Of a DNA stretch of 64,000 nt, positions 1-11,030 are shown piece by piece; position 1 is the stretch's first letter; every line of letters begins with the position of its first letter. This DNA comes from Glandiceps talaboti (taxonomy: Eukaryota > Hemichordata > Enteropneusta > Spengelidae): contig NC_135562.1 of the NCBI RefSeq assembly GCF_964340395.1, positions 23,592,173 to 23,656,172 on the forward strand, read 5' to 3'. The notes under the pieces are model-generated. The model worked only from the letters and a program-made list of their open reading frames with translations. It had not been told where the DNA came from and did no database searches. The position numbers were made by a program, and so were the translations under genes.

Positions 1-479
1 CATTCCAAAAGTACTTGTAATGGTTGATTTGGCTGAAATTTCACAGGGATGTTTCTGGGGATGTACAGATCCACTTCGTGATATTGATTATGTGATAATC
101 CCATTAGCAATATGCAACCAAGGGTTTAAAACCCCATGATTTATTTGGTGAAATGTCTAGGAATATTTTGGCCAAAGGGGCGTGTACAGAAATTATTGTT
201 TTATTGATCTCATTAAACCATCAAACTTTTTATGGAATACTTAAAACATAATGTAACAAGTGTGTGTGAATCGCAGTGGAATTAATCTCTCCTTGAGGTT
301 GCTTGAAAACATGTCTACCTAACTTTAACACTGAACTACAAGTTGGTTCGAGGTAGAATGTCTGTCTGTCTGTCTCTGTCTGTCTGTTCTGTAGTTGATG
401 CAAGTGATTTTTGGTATTGAGCTTTACCTCTCAAACTACTGGGGATGAATTCTGAAAGTGTTACTGTTAGTGTGCAAAT
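1..479. other. AT-rich intronic or upstream DNA, no gene seen
   Basis: Presumed intron of the separase gene upstream of its first visible exon. A short imperfect GTCT microsatellite lies at about 360-390. No coding exon with consistent splice sites was found here. Confidence 0.5.
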
Positions 480-1180
480 TGTGAGTGTGTCATACTTATG
501 TAATTGTCCCTAGCAACCATGACCATGCCCATAGCAAGAGTCAAATGATATTTTTTTTATAATTATAACAACAGGGATGGGTAGGCAATTGAATGAACAT
601 TATTTTAAAATATGTAAATGCCCTAAGCAACAAGCCCACACCCATAGCGACATATAATGCCAAAAAAAACACCAGTGACAGGAAGGTAAATGAACAAGTA
701 TTGCAAAATTGTATTTATATTATATCATGCTACTATGTGCCATTCTGATTGGATAATAACTGTGGTAAAATCCCATTTTACCATGGCTGGCAGTGGTAAA
801 ATGGGCCCCTAAACTAGCATATGAATAGTACATACAAGCTGAATGTGGAAACCAAGGGCGGGGGGGGGGGGGGGGGGGGGGGGGGGGGTCGTTTGACTAT
901 TAGGAAAATATGGGGTTTACAACAAATAAATAAATAAACAATATGTAATATATCAAACCCAGCTAACCAGGGGACCGTGTAGAACGGCTTGCTTAAGTAG
1001 ATATGCCTAGCAACAAGACCCTGCCCATAGTAACAGTAAATGATGGTGTATATTGCCGATATAACACCATGGATAGAAAGGCAAGAGAATAAATCTTCAA
1101 AAAATGTATGCAAATACTGGTATGTCTAGCAACAGGACCACATAATCATTACAGAAAATGAAAGTGTACTCTGAACAGTT
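480..1180 (-). repeat. Degenerate dispersed repeat with 'gcctagcaac' modules
   Basis: Several diverged modules of about 110-150 bp share words such as gcctagcaac, cccatagcaa and gaacaaa. The same family occurs in the opposite orientation at 48190-48330, 50690-50955 and 52032-52560. It is an old dispersed element with internal repetition. No coding potential was seen. Confidence 0.5.
860..888. repeat. Poly-G tract (29 bp)
   Basis: An uninterrupted run of G lies inside the dispersed repeat. Its true length is uncertain because homopolymers are hard to sequence. Confidence 0.9.
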
Positions 1181-1736
1181 GTGCTAAAATGCCATTAGCA
1201 CTTTAATCTACTTGTTTGCTCCTTTTTTGACCACTTCAGAACCAAGTGTATTCCAAGAATCTTTTTTGAACGTAAATTCCCAAATCTATTGACATCTGAT
1301 GACATTGTTATTATACAAAGGTTAGCTGTATATTTATTTCATGTGATGAAACTGCGTTGAAGTGCATGAACATATTTGAGTATTGTACATTTTAAATTTT
1401 TCTGTCAATGTGTTTAAACTTTTTTTGTACATTGTATTATGGGCTGATGGCGTAGAATTACATGAAATAAAGACCTCTATATATAAATATACACGTAGTT
1501 TAATACTAATAGTAGAATCAGTTCTGTTTTGTGTAGGAAGTGTGTAGTATAGACTATTCATTGTTCCTGTTAAGGTTTGAGCACCCAGGTAACAGACAGG
1601 GGAATGAGGTAAAACTTGCATAGTTTCACAATCATACACTCTACCATAACTTAGTTTTGGAGCCCCAGTAGATTGTGCAAAGTTGATATGATTTGCCATA
1701 AAACAAAACATTTGACTATTTCTCCTCATGGTTTAG

Positions 1737-1933
1737 GTACAGTTGTTGAAGAAATATGAATTACTGGTAGATTGCCAAAGAAAAAGTGGTTGCCCAGGTG
1801 AAGCTATGGAAACAGTGTCCTCAGCAATGTCTGTATTTATGGAGTACCCTGATGCAGTACATTGTCTAGTTACACTATGGATCAAAGCCAAACATGATAT
1901 CAGTAAACAAAACCAGCAGGACATTAGTGTCAA
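1737..1933 (+). CDS. ESPL1: Separase (ESPL1) internal exon, first visible
   Basis: This is an internal exon of the cohesin protease separase. The acceptor is ...gtttag at 1731-1736 and the donor is gtaagt at 1934. The reading starts VQLLKKYELLVDCQRKSG and runs through AMETVSSAMSVF and VTLWIKAKHD; it ends after two bases of a codon (AA). From memory of the human protein it matches the stretch around [23 protein letters not shown] and FWVRVKMDAA, in the helical TPR-like scaffold and not in the protease domain. It joins in phase to the exon at 18723, completing AAA (Lys). No preceding exon was recognised in bases 1-1736. The identity rests on alignment order over five exons, so it is firmer than this exon alone would allow. 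Confidence 0.8.
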
Positions 1934-2595
1934 GTAAGTGTATTCTCTTTGTAATACTATATACAGGAGTTTCATTAACAGCCATTAGACGGTAATTTAT
2001 GGCCATCTGGGTGCATATGTAGAGCTGGTTGAAATTGACATTGGGCAACAATGTAAAAGGCTTACAACATATGTGTAATAAGTATTAGCTAAAGTGTGTA
2101 CGCGACACATTACATGCATTGCGTTCTATTGAAGTTAAACTTGGTGACGGAAAATGCTTCCACCATGTACATCTGTGTACTAATAATAAAAACTACTCAA
2201 TTTTTCCTTGTCATCAATTATCATTTCTCATATTACAGCCATCTGGTATGCTGCATAAGTTTGGCATTGACAGTGTATTCCCAGAAATGACAGTCAATTC
2301 GGAAATGACGATGTGAGATTGTGAGGTCTCTTTTTAGGCGACAACCGAGTCGGTCTTGAAATAACATATGGTGCCTTATTCTAGAATACCATTTGAAATG
2401 ATTGATTGGAAAATAACCCTCATTTTAGGCCGATTATAAGGTTTCACACTGATATATTTCTCCCAAAAGACTTTAGAGTTATGATGTTAGAGATAAGTCA
2501 TAACAAACTACAAGTACTATATTTCACATCAAATTAGCTTTGAACATATGAAAAATAAACTAAGAGTAAGTCTGCCATTAAAACTCAGTGTCATA
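1934..2595. other. Start of separase intron 1, no feature
   Basis: AT-rich single-copy-looking DNA between the donor at 1934 and a large repeat element. Two overlapping short open frames near 2096-2316 lack splice support or homology. Confidence 0.5.
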
Positions 2596-2609
2596 CACTA
2601 CCAGAAATA

Positions 2610-4800
2610 AAATTCTTACTTTCTTGTCTCAAGAAAAAAATTCTTGACACAAGAAAATTAAGAACAAACAAGCATGTTCAAGAATAAATAAGAAAGTTCA
2701 AGTATGCAAAATGACAAAATGTATGGAATATATTCTTGACACAAGAATGTTTTCTTGCCACAAGAATTTGTCAGAAATTTTTTCTTATTGAATCTTAACA
2801 TCAAGAAAGGCAATTCTCATTGTAAGAATCTCCAAGAAATGTACCATACATATTCTTCATATGAGATTTGAATTCTTTAGTTTTCTTGCACAAAAATCTT
2901 GGTACAAGAATAAAATTCTTACTTTTGCTTGTCAACCCCTGCATTCTTAATACAAGAATTGAATTCTTGAATTTTCTTGCTCAGCAATTCTTCTCACAAG
3001 AATAAAATTCTTACTTTTTCTTGTCAACCCATGCATTCTTGAAACAAGAATTAAGTTCTTGAGTTTTCTTGCCCAAGAATTCTTGGTACAAGAATGAAAT
3101 TCTTACTTTTTCTTGTCAACCCATACATTCTTGTTACAAGAATTGAATTCTTGAGTTTTCTTGAGCAAGAATTCTTGGTACAAGAATGAAATTCTTACTT
3201 TTTCTTGTCAACCCATGCATTCTTGATACAAGAATTGAATTCTTGAGTTTTCTTGTCCAACAATTCTTGGTACAAGAATGAGATTCTTACTTTTTCTTGT
3301 CAACCCCTGCATTCTTGATACAAGAATTGAATTCTTGAGTTTTCTTGTCCAACAATTCTTGGTACAAGAATGAGATTCTTACTTTTTCTTGTCAACCCAT
3401 GCATTCTTGTTACAAGAATTGAATTCTTGAGTTTTCTTGAGCAAGAATTCTTGGTACAAGAATGAGATTCTTACTTTTTCTTGTCAACCCATGCATTCTT
3501 GTTACAAGAATTGAATTCTTGAGTTTTCTTGAGCAAGAATTCTTGGTACAAGAATGAAATTCTTACTTTTTCTTGTCAACCCATGCATTCTTGATACAAG
3601 AATTGAATTCTTGAGTTTTCCTGCCCAAGAATTCTTGGTACAAGAATGAGATTCTTACTTTTTCTTGTCAACCCATACATTCTTGTTACAAGAATTGAAT
3701 TCTTGAGTTTTCTTGAGCAAGAATTCTTGGTACAAGAATGAAATTCTTACTTTTTCTTGTCAACCCATGCATTCTTGTTGCAAGAATTGAATTCTTGAGT
3801 TTTCTTGAGCAAGAATTCTTGGTACAAGAATGAAATTCTTACTTTTTCTTGTCAACCCATGCATTCTTGTTACAAGAATTGAATTCTTGAGTTTTCTTGA
3901 GCAAGAATTCTTGGTACAAGAATGAGATTCTTACTTTTTCTTGTCAACCCATGCATTCTTGTTACAAGAATTGAATTCTTGAGTTTTCTTGAGCAAGAAT
4001 TCTTGGTACAAGAATGAAATTCTTACTTTTTCTTGTCAACCCATGCATTCTTGTTACAAGAATTGAATTCTTGAGTTTTCTTGAGCAAGAATTCTTGGTA
4101 CAAGAATGAGATTCTTACTTTTTCTTGTCAACCCCTGCATTCTTGTTACAAGAATTGAATTCTTGAGTTTTCTTGAGCAAGAATTCTTGGTACAAGAATG
4201 AAATTCTTACTTTTTCTTGTCAACCCATGCATTCTTGATACAAGAATTGAATTCTTGAGTTTTCTTGCCCAAGATTTCTTGGTACAAGAATGAGATTCTT
4301 ACTTTTTCTTGTCAACCCATACATTCTTGAAACAAGAATTGAATTCTTGAGTTTTCTTGCCTAAGTCTTGGTACAAGAATGAAATTCTTACTTTTTCTTG
4401 TCAACCCATGCATTCTTGTTACAAGAATTGAATTCTTGAGTTTTCTTGAGCAAGAATTCTTGGTACAAGAATGAGATTCTTACTTTTTCTTGTCAACCCA
4501 TGCATTCTTGTTACAAGAATTGAATTCTTGAGTTTTCTTGAGCAAGAATTCTTGGTACAAGAATGAAATTCTTACTTTTTCTTGTCAACCCATGCATTCT
4601 TGATACAAGAATTGAGTTCTTGAGTTTTCTTTCCAACAATTCTTGGTACAAGAATGAGATTCTTACTCTTTCTTGTTTATCCATGAATTCTTGGGGTTTC
4701 TTGCCCAACAATACTTGGTACAAGAATGCAATTCTTACTTTTTCTTGTTCAGCCATACATTTTTGAGTTTTCTTGCCCAACAATTCTTGGTACAAGAATG
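2610..4800. repeat. 92-bp tandem array, left half of the TA-flanked element
   Basis: About 20 copies of a 92-bp unit. Each holds several short palindromes (caagaattcttg, acaagaattgaattcttg) and the spacer cttgtcaacccatgcatt. The first and last copies are diverged. Open frames across it are repeat artefacts. Confidence 0.9.
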
Positions 4801-5707
4801 AGATTGTCAGTTAGACTCCATGCACAAACAAAAGGATATATCCCTTTTGTTAATAGTGTGTCTCCATTTGTCAAGCTTGTATATATGGCCATATATGGAA
4901 GTGTGTGGGCAGACCTGATGCTTTCTGGGATAGCATCATTTGGCTCCATATTTGAATTCACAACTGCACACCACACTTTGTTAGAAGATTGACAACATTG
5001 TCATTTTTGATCCTGCATCATACATCATAAGCTTGAAAAGATGGTTTAACCTTGGCCGGTTTTAGAAAAAAGATTGTACTCAGCCTAGAGAGTGGCTTCT
5101 GTTGTGTTCAGCGTCTATCAACAACTTTAAAAACGAAGACGTTAAAGAAGCAATGTAGAGGGCATTCTTTGGTAAGTGCAATTATTTCACATTCTTCAGA
5201 ACTTTGAATCGGCATAAATGCTATCATGGTCATTGTTACACTGGGCTTTAGGTTTAAAGTTTGACTCTCCTGCCAGCGAAAGGTCTTGCAATGTCATCAA
5301 ATTTATCCTGTAAGCAATGTTTAGTACACTTCACTCAATATACTCAAAGTCTAACTAACACCATGTAAACAAACCTTATGCAATCTTGAGCATGTGTACT
5401 TAGAAAAGGTGCAGATTAGCATATATTAGACTGACAGATCAGCCATTGTGGGTGTGGCCTGGCCTACATGTAGGTACATTTTACATTGCCATGAAACTTG
5501 CCTAGCTACATGTGCATCTCCAGAAGTAACATTCTACATAGCCCAGTAATTTGTCTTGTTTAACTATCTCAAGAAGCTCTCAACACTTAGTACAAAGACA
5601 AGGTCATGGGCAACACTTAACAATAGATATAATTATTAAACTGTACTCGATTACTATGGGAGTCTTTGACAACTTTTGAGACAATTTCTTTCTTGTTCAC
5701 TTTCCAG

Positions 5708-5758
5708 GTTGGTTACCATGACAGTGTAGCTCAAGCCTACCTCTTCCTCGAAGAACAG
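5708..5758 (+). pseudogene. Possible exon or coding relic, VGYHDSVAQAYLFLEEQ
   Basis: The segment has a good acceptor (ctttccag) and a possible donor (gtactt) and reads 17 open codons. About 80 bases downstream another frame reads KKLKELHRYIVPDER. Both look protein-like but lie in different frames. Separase needs no exon here, because exons 1737 and 18723 already join in phase. This may be what remains of the element's own gene. No family is recognised. Confidence 0.3.
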
Positions 5759-6041
5759 GTACTTCAGGACAAATTTACTAATCCACATGACATGAAGAAC
5801 ACATCGTATACTATAGGAAGAAGCTGAAGGAACTCCATAGATACATTGTACCTGACGAACGATGACAGCGAGTAGGAACAATTGTCAAGCCTACCTCTTC
5901 CTCGAAGAACAGGTACTTCAGGACAAATTTACTAATCCACATGACATGAAGAACACATCGTATACTATAGGAAGAAGCTGAAGGAACTCCATAGATACAT
6001 TGTAGTACCTGACGAACGATGACAGCGAGTAGTAACAATTG
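5731..6041. repeat. Direct tandem duplication, period 154 bp
   Basis: The block 5731-5884 is repeated almost identically at 5885-6041. The second copy differs mainly by an added 'gta' near 6003 and one substitution near its end. It duplicates the last part of the possible exon at 5708-5758 and its downstream flank. The near-identity implies a recent event. Confidence 0.9.
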
Positions 6042-7149
6042 TTGTTTAACTTTTTAATTTGATCCTCATTTTCCCAACTTGTAGTTTTTTCTGTGCAAAG
6101 AAATTCCTCCTGATAGAAAGAGCATTTAATTTTTTAAAGATTTAATTCAAGTTAATTAGATCATGGGCATTGATGAGAAATGGACTGGAAACAACAGCCA
6201 GGTAAAGCTATAAAGTTATGATGATTCTCTGTTGTCTGTCTGTCAGCCTTTTCTATTTCAACTTCTTCATCGACCTTTTTTTCAAAGTTATGTTGTGACT
6301 TCTTTTCTGAAATCAGAAGTCAGATTACTTTGATATTTGGTGCACTGGAAATGGCTATTTTCTGCACAGGTCAATCAGGATATTTCGACTTCTTGTCCAA
6401 AGTCATTGGTCAGATTGCATTGACATTAATTGTGCACATCCCTATTTTTAGTGGATATTTTGGATAAAAAGTAATGCACCCAATTGACGGGAATAAATCA
6501 GTTCTACCATTTGTACACAATTGATTTCCTTTGATCTTTTGCTTGCTTTCCAGTCCATTTCTCTCCAATGTCTATGATTTGTTTGATTTTTAATCTTTTA
6601 AGTAAAAATTGAAATTCATTCAGGGGCAATTGAATATGAAGTCTCCCTATTGCAATTTTGGATTTCTGTTTCCATCTAAATTACAGAAAGTGTCATTCCT
6701 TGGGTAGGTACCCTGTTGCTGTTAACTGTCGTAAAATAGGCTATTAGCAAATTTTCTGGGGTTGTCTGTCAATGTCATACTTTTATCCTTGATCTTGTGA
6801 AATCAAGGTCCATTAAGTTTTGGGGCAAGCCCAGTGGACTATTTCAATGGACTGAGGCTGTTTAAGTTAGGCTAAATATCTTGTATTTAATATCCAGATT
6901 TCATTTGACTGTAACAAGATAAATGTATGGCATATAAAAGTATTTAAAGAAGATAAAACTGGTTGAAGTGTTACATGACATTGAAATGTTATATTTTTAG
7001 AAGAGTTCAAAAAATATTTAATGACAGTTTTATTGACTTACATGTATATTGCCATTATTTATGTAAATAAAAGTTTTAAAATTTACAAGTTTTGTATAGG
7101 GAAGATTTTTCATTAAAGGGGACTGTATTTGTGGAAATCATTTTTCCAT
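6042..7149. other. Internal unique DNA of the TA-flanked element
   Basis: AT-rich sequence between the duplication and the right-hand array. No coding exon, RNA gene or clear repeat was recognised. Confidence 0.4.
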
Positions 7150-8990
7150 ATAATGAGTACTTTTTCTTGAATATTCTTGAGACAAGAATTCTTTTTCTTG
7201 AATATTCTTGGGACAAGAATTCTTTTTCTTGAATATTCTTGGGACAAGAATTCTCTTTCTTGAATATTCTTGGGACAAGAATTCTATTTCTTAAATATTC
7301 TTGGGACAAGAATTCTATTTCTTGAATATTCTTGGCACAAGAATTCTCTTTCTTGAATATTCTTGAGACAAGAATTCTTTATATTGAATATTCTTGGGCC
7401 AAGAATTCTGTTGCTTGAATATTCTTGTGACAAGAATTCTATTTCCTAAATATTCTTGGGACAAGAATTCTATTTCTTGATTATTCTTGAGACAAGAATT
7501 CTTTTTCTTGAATATTCTTGAGACAAGAATTCTTTTTCTTGAATATTCTTGGGACAAGAATTCTTATCTTGAATATTCTTGGGACAAGATCCTTTTTTCT
7601 TGAATATTCTTGGGACAAGAATTCTCTTTCTTGAAAATTCTTGGTACAAGAATTCTCTTTCTTGAATATTCTTGAGACAAGAATTCTATTTCCTTAATAT
7701 TCTTGAGACTAGAATTCTCTTTCTTGTATATTCTTGGCACAAGAATTCTCTTTCTTGAATATTCTTGAGACAAGAATTCTATTTCCTTAATATTCTTGAG
7801 ACTAGAATTCTCTTTCTTGTATATTCTTGGCACAAGAATTCTCTTTCTTGAATATTCTTGAGACAAGAATTCTTTATATTGAATATTCTTGGGCCAAGAA
7901 TTCTGTTGCTTGAATATTCTTGGGACAAGAATTCTATTTCCTAAATATTCTTGGGACAAGAATTCTTTTTCTTGAATATTCTTGGGACAAGAATTCTATT
8001 TCTTGATTATTCTTGAGACAAGAATTCTTTTTCTTGAATATTCTTGAGACAAGAATTCTTTTTCTTGAATATTCTTGGGACAAGAATTCTTATCTTGAAT
8101 ATTCTTGGGACAAGATCCTTTTTTCTTGAATATTCTTCGGACAAGAATTCTCTTTCTTGAAAATTCTTGGTACAAGAATTCTCTTTCTTGAATATTCTTG
8201 AGACAAGAATTCTATTTCCTTAATATTCTTGAGACTAGAATTCTCTTTCTTGTATATTCTTGTGGCAAGAATTCTATTTCCTTAATATTCTTGGGACAAG
8301 AATTTTCTTTCTTGAATATTCTTGTGGCAAGAATTCTTTTTCTTGAATATTCTTGGGACAAGATCCCTTTTTCTTGAATTTTCTTGGGACAAAAATTCTT
8401 TTCTTGCATATTCTTCGGACAAGAATTCTCTTTCTTGAATATTCTTGAGACAAGAATTCTTTATCTTGAATATTCTTGGGACAAGATTCCCTTTTCTTGA
8501 ATATTCTTGGGAGAAGGATTCTTTTCCTTGAATATTCTTGGGACCAGAATTCTCTTTCTTGAATAATCTTGGGACAAGAATTCTCTTTCTTGAATAATCT
8601 TGGGACAAGAATCCTCTTTCTTGATTATTCTTGGGACAAGAATTCTGTTTCTTGAATATTCTTGAGACAAGAATTCTATTTCTTGATTATTCTTGAGACA
8701 AGAATTCGTTTTCTTGAATATTCTTGAGACAAGAATTCTTTCTCGAGAATATTCTTGGGACAAGAATTCTCTTTCTTGAATATTCTTGAGACAAGGATTA
8801 TTTTTCTTGAATATTCTTGAAACAAGTTCTTAGGACAAGATTTTGGGTAAACCTGGCATAAGAAAAAAATTCTTGATATAAGAATCTATCAGTTAGAATT
8901 TTCAAGAATTGCAATTCTTAACCTACTGATTCTTGTCTCAAGAATTTTTTTCTTGTGTGAAGAATTTTTTTCTTGTCTCAAGAATTTCAT
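7150..8990. repeat. About 30-bp tandem array, right half of the TA-flanked element
   Basis: About 60 copies of a 29-30 bp unit built on tcttgaatattcttgggaca and agaattct. Longer blocks recur inside it: the stretch near 7370-7650 is nearly repeated at 7860-8190. On the minus strand the array is open in long frames (SRKRILVPRIFKKENS-like), which is a consequence of unit length and not evidence of a gene. Confidence 0.9.
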
Positions 8991-9196
8991 TTCTGGTAGT
9001 GTAACATTGAATGAACCATGGTATGTAATGAAATTATTAATTTTCATTATATTTATATTACTCCTAAATACAATTAAATCCTAGAATGAACACTGGAATA
9101 TAAAAACCAGTATGAGAGGTAGTGTTGACTGTTGTATGTTTACTGTAGTGTGTTGATATTTCAGCCTCGAGCTCAGAGTAGGCCCTATAATATGTA

Positions 9197-10700
9197 AGGG
9201 GCCGTGTCATTTTAAAACTGACGCACAAGAAACATAATTTCTTCATTTTAGTTTAAACCCCCCCTCCCCCCTCAAATGAAATGTCTTAATGCGAAATGGG
9301 AAAATGAACGACCTGACCTACATTTATGTTTATATCATATACCATGACATCAATAAACACACAACAAACTCTAATTGCAATTCAACTTGTAAAACATTTA
9401 GCTGTCTCTACAAAACACAGTTTCAACTGGAAATTGTATTTACCAGTTCTCATGCTTTTTAGCCTTCAAGTTGTTTCTGTCGAGTCGTTTATATTCGCAC
9501 GTTTCATAATTTATACAAGTTGATTTTGACTGTGACGTCGCACCACGACAGTGATGAACACATTGACGCGGAGGCGGCTTTCACATGCATGTTTCAACTA
9601 TCACGTGAAAACATCTATAAATCTGTTTGGAATCACTAAACTATTACTGAATAATTATTTCAGGTGATCGAACTTTTCATTTTCACGTTAATAAAAGGAT
9701 TGAATCGAACGATCAACCTGTTACTAGTGCCAAAATAAACGTTCGCAATACCACGCTATCTACGATAATTTAGTACAAGTTTAGAGGTCACGACAAACAT
9801 GTGACATCTCATCGGTAATTTCCAGATTTACATTCGTATTAGTTTCACGTTATACCCCAACCTGGCCTAACTTAGAACCTTCACGTAGGTGGATTTTGGC
9901 AACGTCCTCTCCACATAGTCTATTCAAATCAATTATCGTGAAGGTCCTTTAAAAGTTGCCACTACGATTGAACGATCGGCTCTGATCACACACGCACCCA
10001 CTTCGTTAACTTTCGTTGACAAGATCACATGGCGTTACCCACGTAGTGGCGTGCAGTGTTGTTTATATTTGGGTACGATGAATCTCCTCATGCCTAAACA
10101 GCTAACCCATCTAGAATTTGGAATTAGGTAATCCTAAAACGTAAAGCTATGTCGGATCTGGACGTTTTAAAAACCAAGAGTTGCAGGTACAAGTATTAAA
10201 TGAGGTAATGTCTACATACATGGCTTGCTTGGGCTGTACGCTTATCAATCATCCTAGTCGCAAGAAATTGGTTGACATGTGCGTTCGTCACGTACCATCA
10301 TTTATAGTTGTGATATGACCCAACAAACGGAAAAAAGTCTCTTGAATTCAGGAACTTCTGTTTAGGTGTTGGTGAATAATGAAACCATGTTTTCACAGCA
10401 TTCAAGAGGTTAGTTTTGTGATTCATTTATTGTACATCACTCCCTGACTAGGTGGGTTACATGGCCATACAGTTATTTTTAGAACAATGTGCATATCTCT
10501 TTGTGTATGTCGGCAAAGTTTCTGACTGTCATTTTTCAAGAAAAATAGCATTGCCTCGTTTGATTCGATTTTATTAAGAATGAAAAATCCTTATTGCGAT
10601 TTTGACGCACGCAAAACGAAATGAATTCTTAACCCACCCACCCCCCTAAACGAACGAATTACGTTTGTCATGCGTCAGTTTTAAAATGACATGGCCCCTA
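9197..10700. mobile_element. 1.5-kb element with about 29-bp terminal inverted repeats
   Basis: aggggccgtgtcattttaaa at 9197 continues to gacgca at 9225. It is matched in inverted orientation at 10672-10700, with one mismatch in the core (gtgtc against atgtc). C-rich runs follow inside both ends (near 9258 and 10635). The interior has more CpG than its surroundings but no convincing open reading frame, so this is probably a non-autonomous DNA transposon. A target-site duplication was not resolved. Confidence 0.65.
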
Positions 10701-11030
10701 AGGTCACCCCATAAATGCAAAATAAAAATGATAATCACACAAATTACAAAATTTATATAGTTTCTTTATTACTTGTGCCACAGCCTGTGAGGTAGTCAAG
10801 ATGATAACAATGTTGATGTATGTCGATGTATTTCAAAATACCTTGTTACATCTTGACTCAAAAATTGCAAATGTTTCTGATGCAACAGAACAAAATGTCT
10901 AACTGGCAAAATCCTGGCAAGAACACGTCACCTATTATGAAATTTAAATACTTTATGATTTATCCAATGAAGAGACAAGGGTAAGAATTCAGAATTAGTG
11001 TGGAAAATCAAAGACCTTTATAACATAATT
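10701..11030. other. Intronic spacer before the 46-bp satellite
   Basis: AT-rich sequence with no feature recognised. Confidence 0.4.

Larger units (their letters stand above)
2596..9001. mobile_element. 6.4-kb TA-flanked DNA element made of inverted arrays
   Basis: The ends are inverted repeats: CACTACCAGAAAT at 2596 and ATTTCTGGTAGTG ending at 9001. TA stands directly outside each end (2594-2595 and 9002-9003), as expected for a Tc1/mariner-like TA target duplication. Just inside, both ends carry tttcttgtctcaagaaaaaa-like sequence in inverted orientation. Two different tandem arrays of the AAGAATTCTT motif follow from each end, with about 2.3 kb of unique DNA between them. No intact transposase was found, so the unit is probably non-autonomous or decayed. 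Confidence 0.7.

Noticed and set aside
1334-1729. 131-codon minus-strand frame next to the separase exon
   Set aside because: No recognisable protein features and antisense to AT-rich intron; likely chance.
7076-8763. Series of minus-strand frames (SRKRILVPRIFKKENS repeats)
   Set aside because: They arise because the about 30-bp unit is a multiple of three; frames break wherever unit length changes.
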